Source of the DNA: an uncultured Clostridia bacterium
Lineage (GTDB): Bacteria; Bacillota; Clostridia; Christensenellales; Borkfalkiaceae
Direction: 5' to 3'
Assembly: GCA_947627665.1 (NCBI GenBank)
Contig: CANQWX010000018.1
Span: 1-38,985, forward strand
Length of the DNA: 38,985 nt
Both the position numbers and the translations under genes were made by a program. Under the pieces are notes generated by a model that saw nothing but the letters and a program-made list of their open reading frames with translations, did not search any database and was not told the origin of the DNA. Positions 31,576 to 38,929 of this stretch are shown here, one piece after another (position 1 is the first letter of the stretch; every line of letters begins with the position of its first letter).

Positions 31576-31610
31576 CCAAGACGCCGCCCCGCAGTGGGGC
31601 GGCGTCTTGG
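31576..31610. other. hairpin anchored on the copied tRNA-Leu CCA
   Basis: CCAAGACGCCGCCCC (31576-31590) and GGGGCGGCGTCTTGG (31596-31610) around GCAGT, 15 bp perfect. On the minus strand the whole CCA of the copied tail is in the stem. No T-run follows. Confidence 0.8.
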
Positions 31611-31810
31611 TGCCGCTGACAAGATTTGCGCCTTTGGCGGCGCGCCCCGGTGAACAGCGCACTATGCTGTTCCGTTTGCGGAGAAACTATCTGCTTTCCA
31701 ACAGTTTGCCCGCAAACCGCTCGCTCTCGCTCGCGCCTCCACCCTCAAGTCTTGTCATAAATTCGTATCCCCATTGAAATGGGGGGAGAAAAATCCTCCC
31801 CCCATTTCAA
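31608..31810 (-). repeat. tRNA-tail element, copy at tRNA-Leu
   Basis: Same architecture as at tRNA-Ser, read on the minus strand. A CCA-anchored hairpin (31771-31813) comes first, then an arm TGACAAGACTTG (31746-31757), a core (31629-31745) and a perfect 21-nt copy of tRNA-Leu's own 3' end (31608-31628). Arm and tail pair at 11 of 12 positions. The first 30 nt of the core next to the tail (31629-31658) are identical to 12682-12711, the 13 nt CGCCTCCACCCTC (31734-31746) are identical too, and both copies keep GTTTGCGG/CCGCAAAC and GAACAGC/GCTGTTC pairs. The tail differs from the serine copy exactly as the two tRNAs differ. Period 203 bp. Confidence 0.85.
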
Positions 31811-31813
31811 TGG
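31771..31813. other. hairpin anchored on the CCA of tRNA-Leu
   Basis: CCATTGAAATGGGGGGAG (31771-31788) and CTCCCCCCATTTCAATGG (31796-31813) around AAAAATC, an 18-bp perfect stem that includes the tRNA's encoded CCA. On the minus strand the T5 run is in the loop. Confidence 0.8.
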
Positions 31814-31897
31814 TGCCGCTGACAAGATTTGAACTTGCACGATATTGCTATCACGGGATTCTAAGTCCCGCGCGTCTGCCGGTTTCGCCACAGCGGC
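31811..31897 (-). tRNA. tRNA-Leu(TAG)
   Basis: 87 nt with a long variable arm. Acceptor GCCGCTG/CAGCGGC, anticodon stem CGGGA/TCCCG with loop CTTAGAA giving TAG (Leu), T-loop TTCAAAT, discriminator A and CCA at 31811-31813. Its last 21 nt are repeated 203 bp downstream. Confidence 0.95.
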
Positions 31898-31927
31898 GCA
31901 ACCGTCCGCATGGACGCCAAGCAGATA

Positions 31928-33388
31928 CTACTGCTCGTCGCCTAGCGCGATCTCGTCGTTGATGTCGCCGTCCTCGGGGGCCATCCCGTCCGTGCCGTAG
32001 TAGGCTGTTTCGCCGCTTCCGCCATTGCCGTTGTACATCATCGGCGCGTTTGCTTCCCGCTTGAGCTGGCGGCGCACGACCATATAATAAATGGAGATAC
32101 CGAACGCGATGATCGCGCAGATCACCGTAGTCCAGCTGACGGAGGTGATGGTGAAATTGAGCTGCTCGAAGTAAGCCATCGCCGAGCCAAGTCCCGACGT
32201 AAGCGCCGCGGTGACGGAGGGAAGTTTAAGGATCATCAGAGCAACCGAGGGGATCGCAACCAGAATGAGGAAGAACAGCCAGCCGAGCCAAATCGGAACG
32301 GCGAGCTTGACGGTGGGGTTCGGGTCCTTTTTCACGAGCTTGACGATGAGCTTGATGAGCACATAGACCCAGGGCAACATCGAGAAGATCATAAGACCCG
32401 CCATCCCGTAAAACACATACACCGCATAGCTGCGCACGGGGTCGGAGATGTATTTATTTAAGGTATCCCGCAGCGCGGAAACAAGTTTATCCTTGCCCGA
32501 GGCGCTCTCGCCGCCGTCGGCTTCGTCCGCCAGAAGAACGGCATCCGCCGCGGAGGCCTCCTCCGCCCCGCCGCTTCCCGAACCTGCTGCGCCAAGCGCC
32601 TGCGCGAGAAGTTCTGCGATCATTTCGTCGGGATCGATCGTCCCGTCCTCTTGGGCAAGTTTTCCGAGCGTTTCCCGCACGGTGTCCTCGATCGCCGCCT
32701 TATCTTCCTCGGTGAGTTCGGAATCGGCAAGCTCCCGATATTCTTCTTTGCCCTGCGCATTTTTTTGAAGATCGCTATAGACTTCGTCGACCGTATCCAT
32801 GATGTTTTGCGTCACGGAATCCACGTCGCTGCCGCCCGCGAACACATCGTCGATGAGCTTGTCCGTCTTTTCGCTGATATAGTCGTCGGTGATTCCAAGC
32901 TCGCCGAGTTTGCTTTCGACTTCTTCGTCGCTCATCGCACCGCTGTCCTGCGTGAGGTACTTTTTGACGTTGTTTTTGACCTCGCTTTTTACGGTGTTCT
33001 TGGCGACGACCTTCACGGTCTTTTTGGCGATCCCGTTCAAAGAAGCGCTGAGTTCGTCCACAATGGAATTGATGTTGTCGTCAAGCATCTTATCCACGGT
33101 TTCCTCAGCAGAGGTGAAGGCGCCCAATACATGTCCTGCCGAAAGGGAAATGGCGAGATCGAGTTTTTCGCCGTCTTCCCCGATGACTTCCTTCGCATCA
33201 AAATTCAAGGCGTCGCCCGTCATCTCCAACAATTGATCGGCCGTGAGAGTGTATGAAAGTTTGATCTGCCATACGGGACCGAAAAAATAGCAGAGAATGG
33301 AAAGAAGGCTGATGATTGCAACAACAATGTTAAAGATCCAAACGATTTTGCGTTTGTCGAGCGGTTTGCTCCCCGAAGTTTCGTTCAT
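31928..33388 (-). CDS. membrane protein with large acidic extracytoplasmic domain
   Basis: 486 residues. TM1 (about 16-38, IVWIFNIVVAIISLLSILCYF) leads into an extracytoplasmic region of about 260 residues that is acidic and helix-rich (VDKMLDDNINSIVDELSASL, VESKLGELGITDDYISEKTD), ending in a low-complexity GAAGSGSGGAEEASAADA linker. Three or four more helices follow (about 318-450), then a polar tail rich in Asp/Gly (GTDGMAPEDGDINDEIALGD). I do not recognise a family. The topology would suit a sensor or envelope scaffold, but there is no kinase, protease or ligand-binding motif. GGGAGAAC precedes the ATG. It lies 30 nt past the 5' end of tRNA-Leu on the same strand. Confidence 0.75.
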   Translation of the reverse strand: MNETSGSKPLDKRKIVWIFNIVVAIISLLSILCYFFGPVWQIKLSYTLTADQLLEMTGDALNFDAKEVIGEDGEKLDLAISLSAGHVLGAFTSAEETVDKMLDDNINSIVDELSASLNGIAKKTVKVVAKNTVKSEVKNNVKKYLTQDSGAMSDEEVESKLGELGITDDYISEKTDKLIDDVFAGGSDVDSVTQNIMDTVDEVYSDLQKNAQGKEEYRELADSELTEEDKAAIEDTVRETLGKLAQEDGTIDPDEMIAELLAQALGAAGSGSGGAEEASAADAVLLADEADGGESASGKDKLVSALRDTLNKYISDPVRSYAVYVFYGMAGLMIFSMLPWVYVLIKLIVKLVKKDPNPTVKLAVPIWLGWLFFLILVAIPSVALMILKLPSVTAALTSGLGSAMAYFEQLNFTITSVSWTTVICAIIAFGISIYYMVVRRQLKREANAPMMYNGNGGSGETAYYGTDGMAPEDGDINDEIALGDEQ

Positions 33389-33524
33389 GGCGTTCTCCCG
33401 AAAAAATTTGCATTTATTTTATCAGATTTGCAGGCAAAAGTCAACTCTTTTATATCGATTGCTTTCTACCTATTTTTAGGCAGAAAAAATTTGCATTTCC
33501 GCGGCGCTGCGAAAAAAAAGCATC

Positions 33525-33553
33525 TTGACAGACCGCCAAGATACTTTTATACT
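33525..33553 (+). promoter_or_regulatory. promoter of the gene at 33582
   Basis: TTGACA at 33525-33530, a 17-nt spacer and TATACT at 33548-33553 (a TATAAT at 33553 would give an unusual 22-nt spacer). AAGGAGGGGA precedes the start codon. Confidence 0.75.
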
Positions 33554-33581
33554 ATAATAGAGAAGTAAGGAGGGGAATGAC

Positions 33582-34070
33582 ATGACCATCAAGTTCTACG
33601 AATTCGGCAATTCCGTCGTCTTTGACCGCCACGAAATCGAAAAACCGCTTCCCGAATGGGAGGAAGCGATCTCCGTCGGCGACAGTGCGCTCTACCACGA
33701 CTCGCGCAACGGCACACGGCCGCTCGGGCACGTCGTATCCGTATCCCCGAACCGAAAATATCTCCTCGTGCGGCTCGCAAGCTACGAGCTGTTCATCATT
33801 CTGCGCAAGGTCCGCAAGAACGAGTATCTCGTGTTAAAGTCGGACATCCGCGAAACGCTTGCCTCTTCCGCCGAAAAGTACTATGGAGGGACCGCCGCGC
33901 TGCAGAACGTCTATTGGGAAACGGACCCCGCGCAAAAAGAGCATGTCGTATTTTTGTGGTATCTGCACGGGGAGCAGCGCCTATATACCGATATCGTGAC
34001 TTTACTGCCCGTCCCGAAAACGGGGGAATTGGTGGACTATATCAGCGGAAGATACGAGTTTAGCGAATAG
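33582..34070 (+). CDS. uncharacterised soluble protein
   Basis: 162 residues, no signal peptide or membrane segment. Beta-rich pattern with MTIKFYEFGNSVVFDR at the start, then RPLGHVVSVSPNRKYLLVRLASYELFIILRKVRKNEYLVLKS in the middle (two strand pairs), and TDIVTLLPVPKTGELVDYI near the end. I do not recognise a family. Strong promoter and ribosome site mean it is probably well expressed. The convergent membrane gene behind it leaves a 35-nt gap. Confidence 0.7.
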   Translation: MTIKFYEFGNSVVFDRHEIEKPLPEWEEAISVGDSALYHDSRNGTRPLGHVVSVSPNRKYLLVRLASYELFIILRKVRKNEYLVLKSDIRETLASSAEKYYGGTAALQNVYWETDPAQKEHVVFLWYLHGEQRLYTDIVTLLPVPKTGELVDYISGRYEFSE

Positions 34071-34105
34071 CTCCCCGCGACACGCCGAGGACGGCGACGG
34101 GGGAA

Positions 34106-34777
34106 TCATTTCCGCTTTGCGACCGCTCTTACGAGCGCCGCGACCGAGATCGCAAGGATCACGGTCCACACCGTAAAGGAAGTGACGGCGCAGAGCGAAA
34201 GCATACTGCCCTCCACGCCGCTTCCGAAGGTCATGACGAGGACGTATTGCAGGGAAAGAACGGAAACGAGCGCGTCGACGAAATTCAGACAGCGTAAGAT
34301 CTTGATCCCCCCGCGTGGTTCCTTTCGGCTCTTGATAAAATTCCGCGTGGAAAAGGCGACCTTATAGGTCGTATATGCCGCCGTCGCAATGGCGGGGATC
34401 GGCGAATATTGCACCGTCTTTTTCTGTATCACCATCAGTGAGATGGGCACGATGAGCGCAAGCGCGATGAGAAAGAGAAAGAGGCTTTGCAGCAAAAACA
34501 GCTTTTTTGCCGCGCCGTCAGGTTCTCTCCCTTCCTCGCACAATTTGCCAAGCCGCCGCTCTGCCAAAAGGGCATAACCTCTGAGGGCCGAGAGGAGGGC
34601 ATAGTAGACCGCGATCCCGATGTTCCACGCGGCGCGGTAAACGATCCACAGAAATACGTTGTATCCCGCAAAGACCGCGGTCGCAAGCAAGGAGAGCCGC
34701 GATGCAAGAAGGGTACGGAATTCCTTATTGCCGAACCGGCTGCGCGGGCGTTCCGTCTGCGTGTTGTTGCTTTTCAT
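34106..34777 (-). CDS. integral membrane protein of unknown function
   Basis: 223 residues with about six hydrophobic helices (for example LLATAVFAGYNVFLWIVYR, FLIALALIVPISLMVI, VWTVILAISVAALVRAV). The N-terminus is polar and basic (TERPRSRFGNKEF). I do not recognise the family. It is second in a two-gene unit with the gene at 34790 (12-nt gap), both driven by the divergent operator at 35398. Control by a TetR protein makes a role in export or envelope stress plausible, as inference only. Confidence 0.72.
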   Translation of the reverse strand: MKSNNTQTERPRSRFGNKEFRTLLASRLSLLATAVFAGYNVFLWIVYRAAWNIGIAVYYALLSALRGYALLAERRLGKLCEEGREPDGAAKKLFLLQSLFLFLIALALIVPISLMVIQKKTVQYSPIPAIATAAYTTYKVAFSTRNFIKSRKEPRGGIKILRCLNFVDALVSVLSLQYVLVMTFGSGVEGSMLSLCAVTSFTVWTVILAISVAALVRAVAKRK

Positions 34778-34789
34778 CTTCCGCCGCCG

Positions 34790-35326
34790 TCAGATGAGAT
34801 CGGCCCGAAGCAGGTCGTTGCCTTTTTCCAGCAGATCGGCAAGTTTTTCTTCGTTCTCGTCGATGAGGGGCAACAGCTGTTTGGTCTTTTTCTCGGCAAG
34901 CCGCCTGTATACCAGGTAATTGACGCCGCACAAGACGATGCCGATCAGCCCGAGAAAGATCCCGCCGACAAGCGCGGGGACGCTGTTTTCCACCAAAAGA
35001 CAGAGGCACATGCCGCCGCCGAGCACGAGCGCGGCGATACAGCCGAAAAGATAGGAGAATATGCTTGCGCCGAGCGTCTGCGCCCGTTTTTGGCGGCCGA
35101 TCGCCGAAAGCAGCTCCTCCGCTTGCCTTTCGAGGCGGTTCAGTTCTTGTCTGTGCCTTTGTTTTCTGTCCCTTCGGAGGGACAGCGTCACGCTTCCTCC
35201 CAAGGAAGGAACGGACGACGAGATCTCCCAGCCGAACGCCTCGTAGAGGTCGGCTGCTCTCGTCCTGTCGTTGGTCTGCACGCTTTTGGTCGCGTACTCA
35301 TAGGATACAAAATCTTTTTCGTTCAT
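34790..35326 (-). CDS. two-helix membrane protein of unknown function
   Basis: 178 residues from MNEKDFVSYEYATKSV. Layout: a cytoplasmic domain with FGWEISSSVPSLGGSVTLSLRRDRK and a charged helix RQELNRLERQAEELLSAIGRQ (likely coiled coil), two close membrane helices (about 88-135, LFGCIAALVLGGGMCLCLL and VGGIFLGLIGIVLCGVNYLV), then a charged C-terminal helix. GAGGTGAAACC lies before ATG 35326; the frame continues to 35386 but without a ribosome site. Not recognised. First gene of the TetR-regulated divergent unit. Confidence 0.72.
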   Translation of the reverse strand: MNEKDFVSYEYATKSVQTNDRTRAADLYEAFGWEISSSVPSLGGSVTLSLRRDRKQRHRQELNRLERQAEELLSAIGRQKRAQTLGASIFSYLFGCIAALVLGGGMCLCLLVENSVPALVGGIFLGLIGIVLCGVNYLVYRRLAEKKTKQLLPLIDENEEKLADLLEKGNDLLRADLI

Positions 35327-35379
35327 GGTTTCACCTCGCATGGTTTTTCGCTCCGCAAAGGAGCCGAGCGCGCTTTCGG

Positions 35380-35408
35380 TTGACATTTTTGCGAAACAAG
35401 TGTATCAT
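35380..35408 (+). promoter_or_regulatory. promoter of the TetR gene
   Basis: TTGACA at 35380-35385, a 17-nt spacer and TATCAT at 35403-35408. The leader is about 90 nt before the ATG at 35507. Confidence 0.8.
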
Positions 35409-35414
35409 ACACTT
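35398..35414. promoter_or_regulatory. TetR operator shared by two divergent promoters
   Basis: AAGTGTATCATACACTT, a perfect palindrome with 8-bp arms and a central C. The rightward -10 (TATCAT, 35403-35408) and the leftward -10 (TATGAT, 35404-35409) lie inside it and overlap by five bases, so one bound dimer would close both promoters. Confidence 0.85.
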
Positions 35415-35432
35415 TGAAAAAAAGCCTGTCAA
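35404..35432 (-). promoter_or_regulatory. promoter of the divergent membrane-protein pair
   Basis: On the minus strand: TTGACA (35427-35432), a 17-nt spacer and TATGAT (35404-35409). It is superimposed on the TetR gene promoter. Confidence 0.8.
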
Positions 35433-35506
35433 CCGCCGCAGACCGCCCCGAAACAAGGTGCGCGGTTTTGTCGCCCGAAAAAATACAAAAAGGAGATATT
35501 TGTATC

Positions 35507-36034
35507 ATGGAATATACCCCCGAGGAATACAGCCGCTTCTATATCATACAGGCGCTCTTCAAGCTGATGCACGAATACGAATGGGAAAAGATTGGCGTCA
35601 CGGACATCGCGCGGAAAGCGGGCGTGGGCAGGGCGACCTTTTACAGATATTTCAAACGGAAAGAGGACGTTCTGATCTACTACTTCGACCATAACGCGAA
35701 GGGCTTCCTATATGCACAGCACTTTTACCCGCGCTGCAAGGAGGACTACATCCATGTTGCGCTCGACGCGCTCACCCTGCTCCGGGAACAGAAAGAACCG
35801 TTCAAACTCATCCGCAAGGCGCGGCTGGAATACATCTATCTCGACTACCTGAATCGCTGTTTTACCGAAAAATTCGAGCGGGACGTATCGGGCCTTGGAA
35901 AATACGCGCCCTATCTGTACGCGGGCATGCTGTTCAACGTTTCCATGGCGTGGCTCGACGAGGACTGTGAAGGCTCCGCGCAGGCGCTCGCCGAAACGAT
36001 CGTGAATGCGATCTACTTCGAAAGCGCAGGCTGA
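35507..36034 (+). CDS. TetR/AcrR-family transcriptional regulator
   Basis: 175 residues. The N-terminal helix-turn-helix reads YEWEKIGVTDIARKAGVGRATFYRYFKRKEDVL in sequence: IGVTDIARKAGVGRATFYRYF is typical TetR (written here as IGVTDIARKAGVG then RATFYRYF). The rest is an all-helical ligand/dimer domain without an identifiable ligand. I chose ATG 35507 for AAAAGGAGATATT upstream; the frame begins further 5' over the promoter. The 17-bp palindrome in the shared divergent promoter is the natural operator, so it should repress itself and the membrane pair. Confidence 0.88.
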   Translation: MEYTPEEYSRFYIIQALFKLMHEYEWEKIGVTDIARKAGVGRATFYRYFKRKEDVLIYYFDHNAKGFLYAQHFYPRCKEDYIHVALDALTLLREQKEPFKLIRKARLEYIYLDYLNRCFTEKFERDVSGLGKYAPYLYAGMLFNVSMAWLDEDCEGSAQALAETIVNAIYFESAG

Positions 36035-36130
36035 CAGTCCCCCGCATCTTAGGGGGATACGGTGCGGCGGCCTTCGCGCTTTTTTCATGTAAGCGCCATT
36101 TGTGGATAAAATGCAATCATCGCAAAAAAA

Positions 36131-36142
36131 GTTGCAATTGCA
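36131..36142. promoter_or_regulatory. palindrome TTGCAATTGCAA upstream of the GH3 gene
   Basis: A 12-bp perfect palindrome 54 nt before the GH3 start; its right half may act as the -35 (TTGCAA) of a weak promoter with TATGCT at about 36159. It might be an operator; no regulator can be tied to it here. Confidence 0.35.
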
Positions 36143-36195
36143 ATTTCGGAAAAAGATGTTATGCTGTTATTGAGAGCCACGATGGGAGGCGCAGG

Positions 36196-38763
36196 ATGGA
36201 ACCGACGGCAGTCAACCGCGCAAAGCAATGGCAAATCGCGCTGTTTCCGTTCAACAATGCGGCAACAAACGTTTATTTCGCCTTCTACACTTATTTTACC
36301 TACTTCGCCATGATGTACCTCACGGGGAGCGCGGGCGCGGCGATCTTCGTACTCTCCCGCAACGGCGGCGAGGGTGCCGATCTCACCGTGCGCGGCGGAA
36401 ACGCTTCGGACATGACGAACGGCAACTATCTCGCGCTCTCCCCGCAGGAGATCGACGTACTCACCCATCTGAAGGAGCTGAAAGACAGCGGGGTATTCGG
36501 CAGCGTTATCGTCCTGATGAACTCCGCCAACCAGGTAGAGTGCGATTTTGTTGACGATGAACGCTTCGGCATCGACGCCCTGCTCTGGATCGGAGATACG
36601 GGTTCGACGGGCATCAAGGCGGTCGCCGAGATCCTTGCGGGCAATATCGTACCTTCGGGGAGGCTCACGGACACTTTCTGGAAGAAGCATTATCTCAACC
36701 CCGTCTATGCGAACTTCGACGCCTACACGTTCGAAGGAGGCACGGCGGGCAATTATCTCGATACTTATGTCGTCTATCAAGAGGGGATCTATAACGGCTA
36801 CCGCTATACCGAGACCCGCTATGAGGACGCTGTCAGCGGCATTTCCACCGTGGGCGACTTCGACTACTCCGCAACCGTCGCCTATCCCTTCGGCTTCGGG
36901 CTTTCCTATACCGAATTCGCTTATTCGGACGTCAGCATCACCCCGCCTTTGCGCGGCGCGCGGAATTATACCGTTTCCGTCACCGTCACGAACAAGGGGG
37001 CTGTGGCGGGCAAGGAAGTCGTGCAGGTGTACCTGCAAAAGCCGTATACCTCCTACGACGTGGAACACGGCATCGAAAAGGCGTCCGTCGAGCTTGTCGG
37101 CTTTGCCAAAACCAAGCTGCTCGCCCCGAACGCCTCGGAGAAAGTCACGATCGAAGTCGATGAGCGGGAGTTCACCTCTTACGACGCCGACGGCGCGGGG
37201 ACATACATCATCGACGCGGGCGACCACTATCTCACCGTTGCGCGGGACGCGCACGACGCGATCAACAACATTCTTGCGGCAAAGGGCTACGGCGTGAGCA
37301 ATGGCATGACCGAAGAGGGGAATGCCGACATGGCGAAAAAATTCACAAAGACTTTCGACGCCAAGACCTATTCGACGTCGGACGCGACGGGGGCGGAGAT
37401 CGTCAACCGCTTCGACGACGCCGACCTCAACCGCTATGCGGGGACGGAGAGCAAAGTGGAATACCTTTCGCGCAACGATTGGGAGGGAACGCTCAAATAC
37501 GGGCTATCCGCCGAGCAGAAGGACCTCGGCAACCAGGTGCACGTCCGCCTGACGCAGACGATGCGCAAGGACGGAGCGATCCCCGTGCCCGAAAAGGACG
37601 ACATCGAATATCCCGTTTACGGCTCTACGGAAACGCATTATTCCCTGATCGACCTGCGGGCAGACGAGGCGGGAAACCCCGTGCCTTACGACAGTCCGCT
37701 CTGGGACGACCTCCTCGACCAGATGACTTGGAAAGAAACCGTGGACCTGCTCACGCACGGCTTGCGCATGACCTACGCCGTCCCCGGCATCAACAAACCG
37801 CAGACCATCGATCACAACGGTGCGACGGGGCCTGTCCAGCCTTACAACGACAATGAAAAGATCAACAAGGGGCTTGCCGTAAAGACAGACGACCCCGATA
37901 AGCGGGAATATCCCACGCTCTACCCCTGCAACGGACTGGTCGCCGCCACCTTCAACGAGGAACTCATCGAAGAGATGGGCAAGGCAATGGGCAACGACTG
38001 CCTTTGGGCGGGTTATAACGGCATTTACGGGTTTGGCGTCAACCTGCACCGCGGCGCTTATGGCGGACGGGAATTCGAATATTACAGCGAGGACGGCTTC
38101 CTGACGGGCGTCATGGCTGCCGCCGAAGTGCGCGGGATCCAATCCAAGGGTACGCAGGTCTATATGAAACACTGCGTCCTCAACGACCAGGAAAAGCAGC
38201 GGGAGGGGCTTTGTGTGTTTGCGAACGAACAGACCATCCGCGAGCTTTACCTGCGCGCCTTCGAGCTTCCCATCGAGAGGGCAAACGCCTATAACGTCAT
38301 GACGGGCTTCAACCGCCTCGGCATGAAGTGGACGGGTCATCACGGCTTTATCAACACCGTTTTGCACGGCGAATTCGGCATGCTCGGTATGGCGGTCACC
38401 GACTGGTACACGGGCGGCAGCGGCGGCTATATGTCCCTGCCCGCGGGCGTGCTCAACGGGAGCGACCTCCCCGACGGCACCGCCACGAGCGAATTTAACG
38501 GCTACGACGAAGGATACGGCGCCGTCGCATGGGCAATGCGCGAATCGGCACACCGCATTCTCTACATGCATGTCCAGGGAAATGCGATGAACGGCCTTTC
38601 CGCGGGCACCTCGATCATTCTGCTCACCCCCGGCTGGATCACCGCCTTGAAGGGCGCGTGCATTGCCGTGGGCGTGCTGACGGGCGTCAGCTTGCTCTTC
38701 CTTGCCGCAATGCTCGTATGGGGCTTCCTCCAAGGGAAAAAGAAGGAGCGTCCAGAGGAATAA
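36196..38763 (+). CDS. chimeric, circularly permuted GH3 glycosidase-like membrane protein
   Basis: 855 residues. The first about 44 (VNRAKQWQIALFPFNNAATN then a helix FYTYFTYFAMMYLTG) look like the start of a GPH/MFS sugar transporter. At GSAGAAIFVLSRNGGEGADL it turns into a GH3_C domain that lacks its own beginning. A FnIII-like domain (about 235-345) follows, then a GH3 catalytic barrel (about 480-810) with YMKHCVLNDQEKQ, NVMTGFNRLG and the nucleophile motif MAVTDWYTGG, and a C-terminal membrane helix with KKKERPEE. The order C-domain before barrel is the permuted form known for some Ruminococcus/Butyrivibrio beta-glucosidases. GH3 relatives of this form usually start with a membrane anchor and a full C-domain; here both seem replaced. 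A deletion that joined two genes, or a misassembly, fits. GGGAGGCGCAGG precedes the ATG. Activity doubtful. Confidence 0.75.
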   Translation: MEPTAVNRAKQWQIALFPFNNAATNVYFAFYTYFTYFAMMYLTGSAGAAIFVLSRNGGEGADLTVRGGNASDMTNGNYLALSPQEIDVLTHLKELKDSGVFGSVIVLMNSANQVECDFVDDERFGIDALLWIGDTGSTGIKAVAEILAGNIVPSGRLTDTFWKKHYLNPVYANFDAYTFEGGTAGNYLDTYVVYQEGIYNGYRYTETRYEDAVSGISTVGDFDYSATVAYPFGFGLSYTEFAYSDVSITPPLRGARNYTVSVTVTNKGAVAGKEVVQVYLQKPYTSYDVEHGIEKASVELVGFAKTKLLAPNASEKVTIEVDEREFTSYDADGAGTYIIDAGDHYLTVARDAHDAINNILAAKGYGVSNGMTEEGNADMAKKFTKTFDAKTYSTSDATGAEIVNRFDDADLNRYAGTESKVEYLSRNDWEGTLKYGLSAEQKDLGNQVHVRLTQTMRKDGAIPVPEKDDIEYPVYGSTETHYSLIDLRADEAGNPVPYDSPLWDDLLDQMTWKETVDLLTHGLRMTYAVPGINKPQTIDHNGATGPVQPYNDNEKINKGLAVKTDDPDKREYPTLYPCNGLVAATFNEELIEEMGKAMGNDCLWAGYNGIYGFGVNLHRGAYGGREFEYYSEDGFLTGVMAAAEVRGIQSKGTQVYMKHCVLNDQEKQREGLCVFANEQTIRELYLRAFELPIERANAYNVMTGFNRLGMKWTGHHGFINTVLHGEFGMLGMAVTDWYTGGSGGYMSLPAGVLNGSDLPDGTATSEFNGYDEGYGAVAWAMRESAHRILYMHVQGNAMNGLSAGTSIILLTPGWITALKGACIAVGVLTGVSLLFLAAMLVWGFLQGKKKERPEE

Positions 38764-38778
38764 AGAAAAAGTATTTTT

Positions 38779-38806
38779 GCGGCGCGGGCATGAATGCCCG
38801 CGCCGC
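38779..38806. terminator. perfect hairpin after the GH3 gene
   Basis: GCGGCGCGGGCAT / ATGCCCGCGCCGC around GA, 13 bp. No U-tract follows; a T5 run lies just before it on the plus strand. Confidence 0.6.
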
Positions 38807-38865
38807 TAAGCATATTTCGCACTTGACACGCTCACGCCTAAATGCCAGAATCACTTTTTGACCGC

Positions 38866-38894
38866 TTGACTTCTCTGTGTAGCTGTGATATAAT
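38866..38894 (+). promoter_or_regulatory. promoter of the acetyltransferase gene
   Basis: TTGACT at 38866-38871, a 17-nt spacer and perfect TATAAT at 38889-38894. Confidence 0.85.
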
Positions 38895-38929
38895 AGGAAC
38901 GTTAAACGGGAATTTGCGGAGGATAAATG

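Noticed and set aside
37504-38733. 409-codon minus-strand frame opposite the GH3 gene
   Set aside because: Shadow frame with no ribosome site; the plus-strand frame has clear GH3 motifs.
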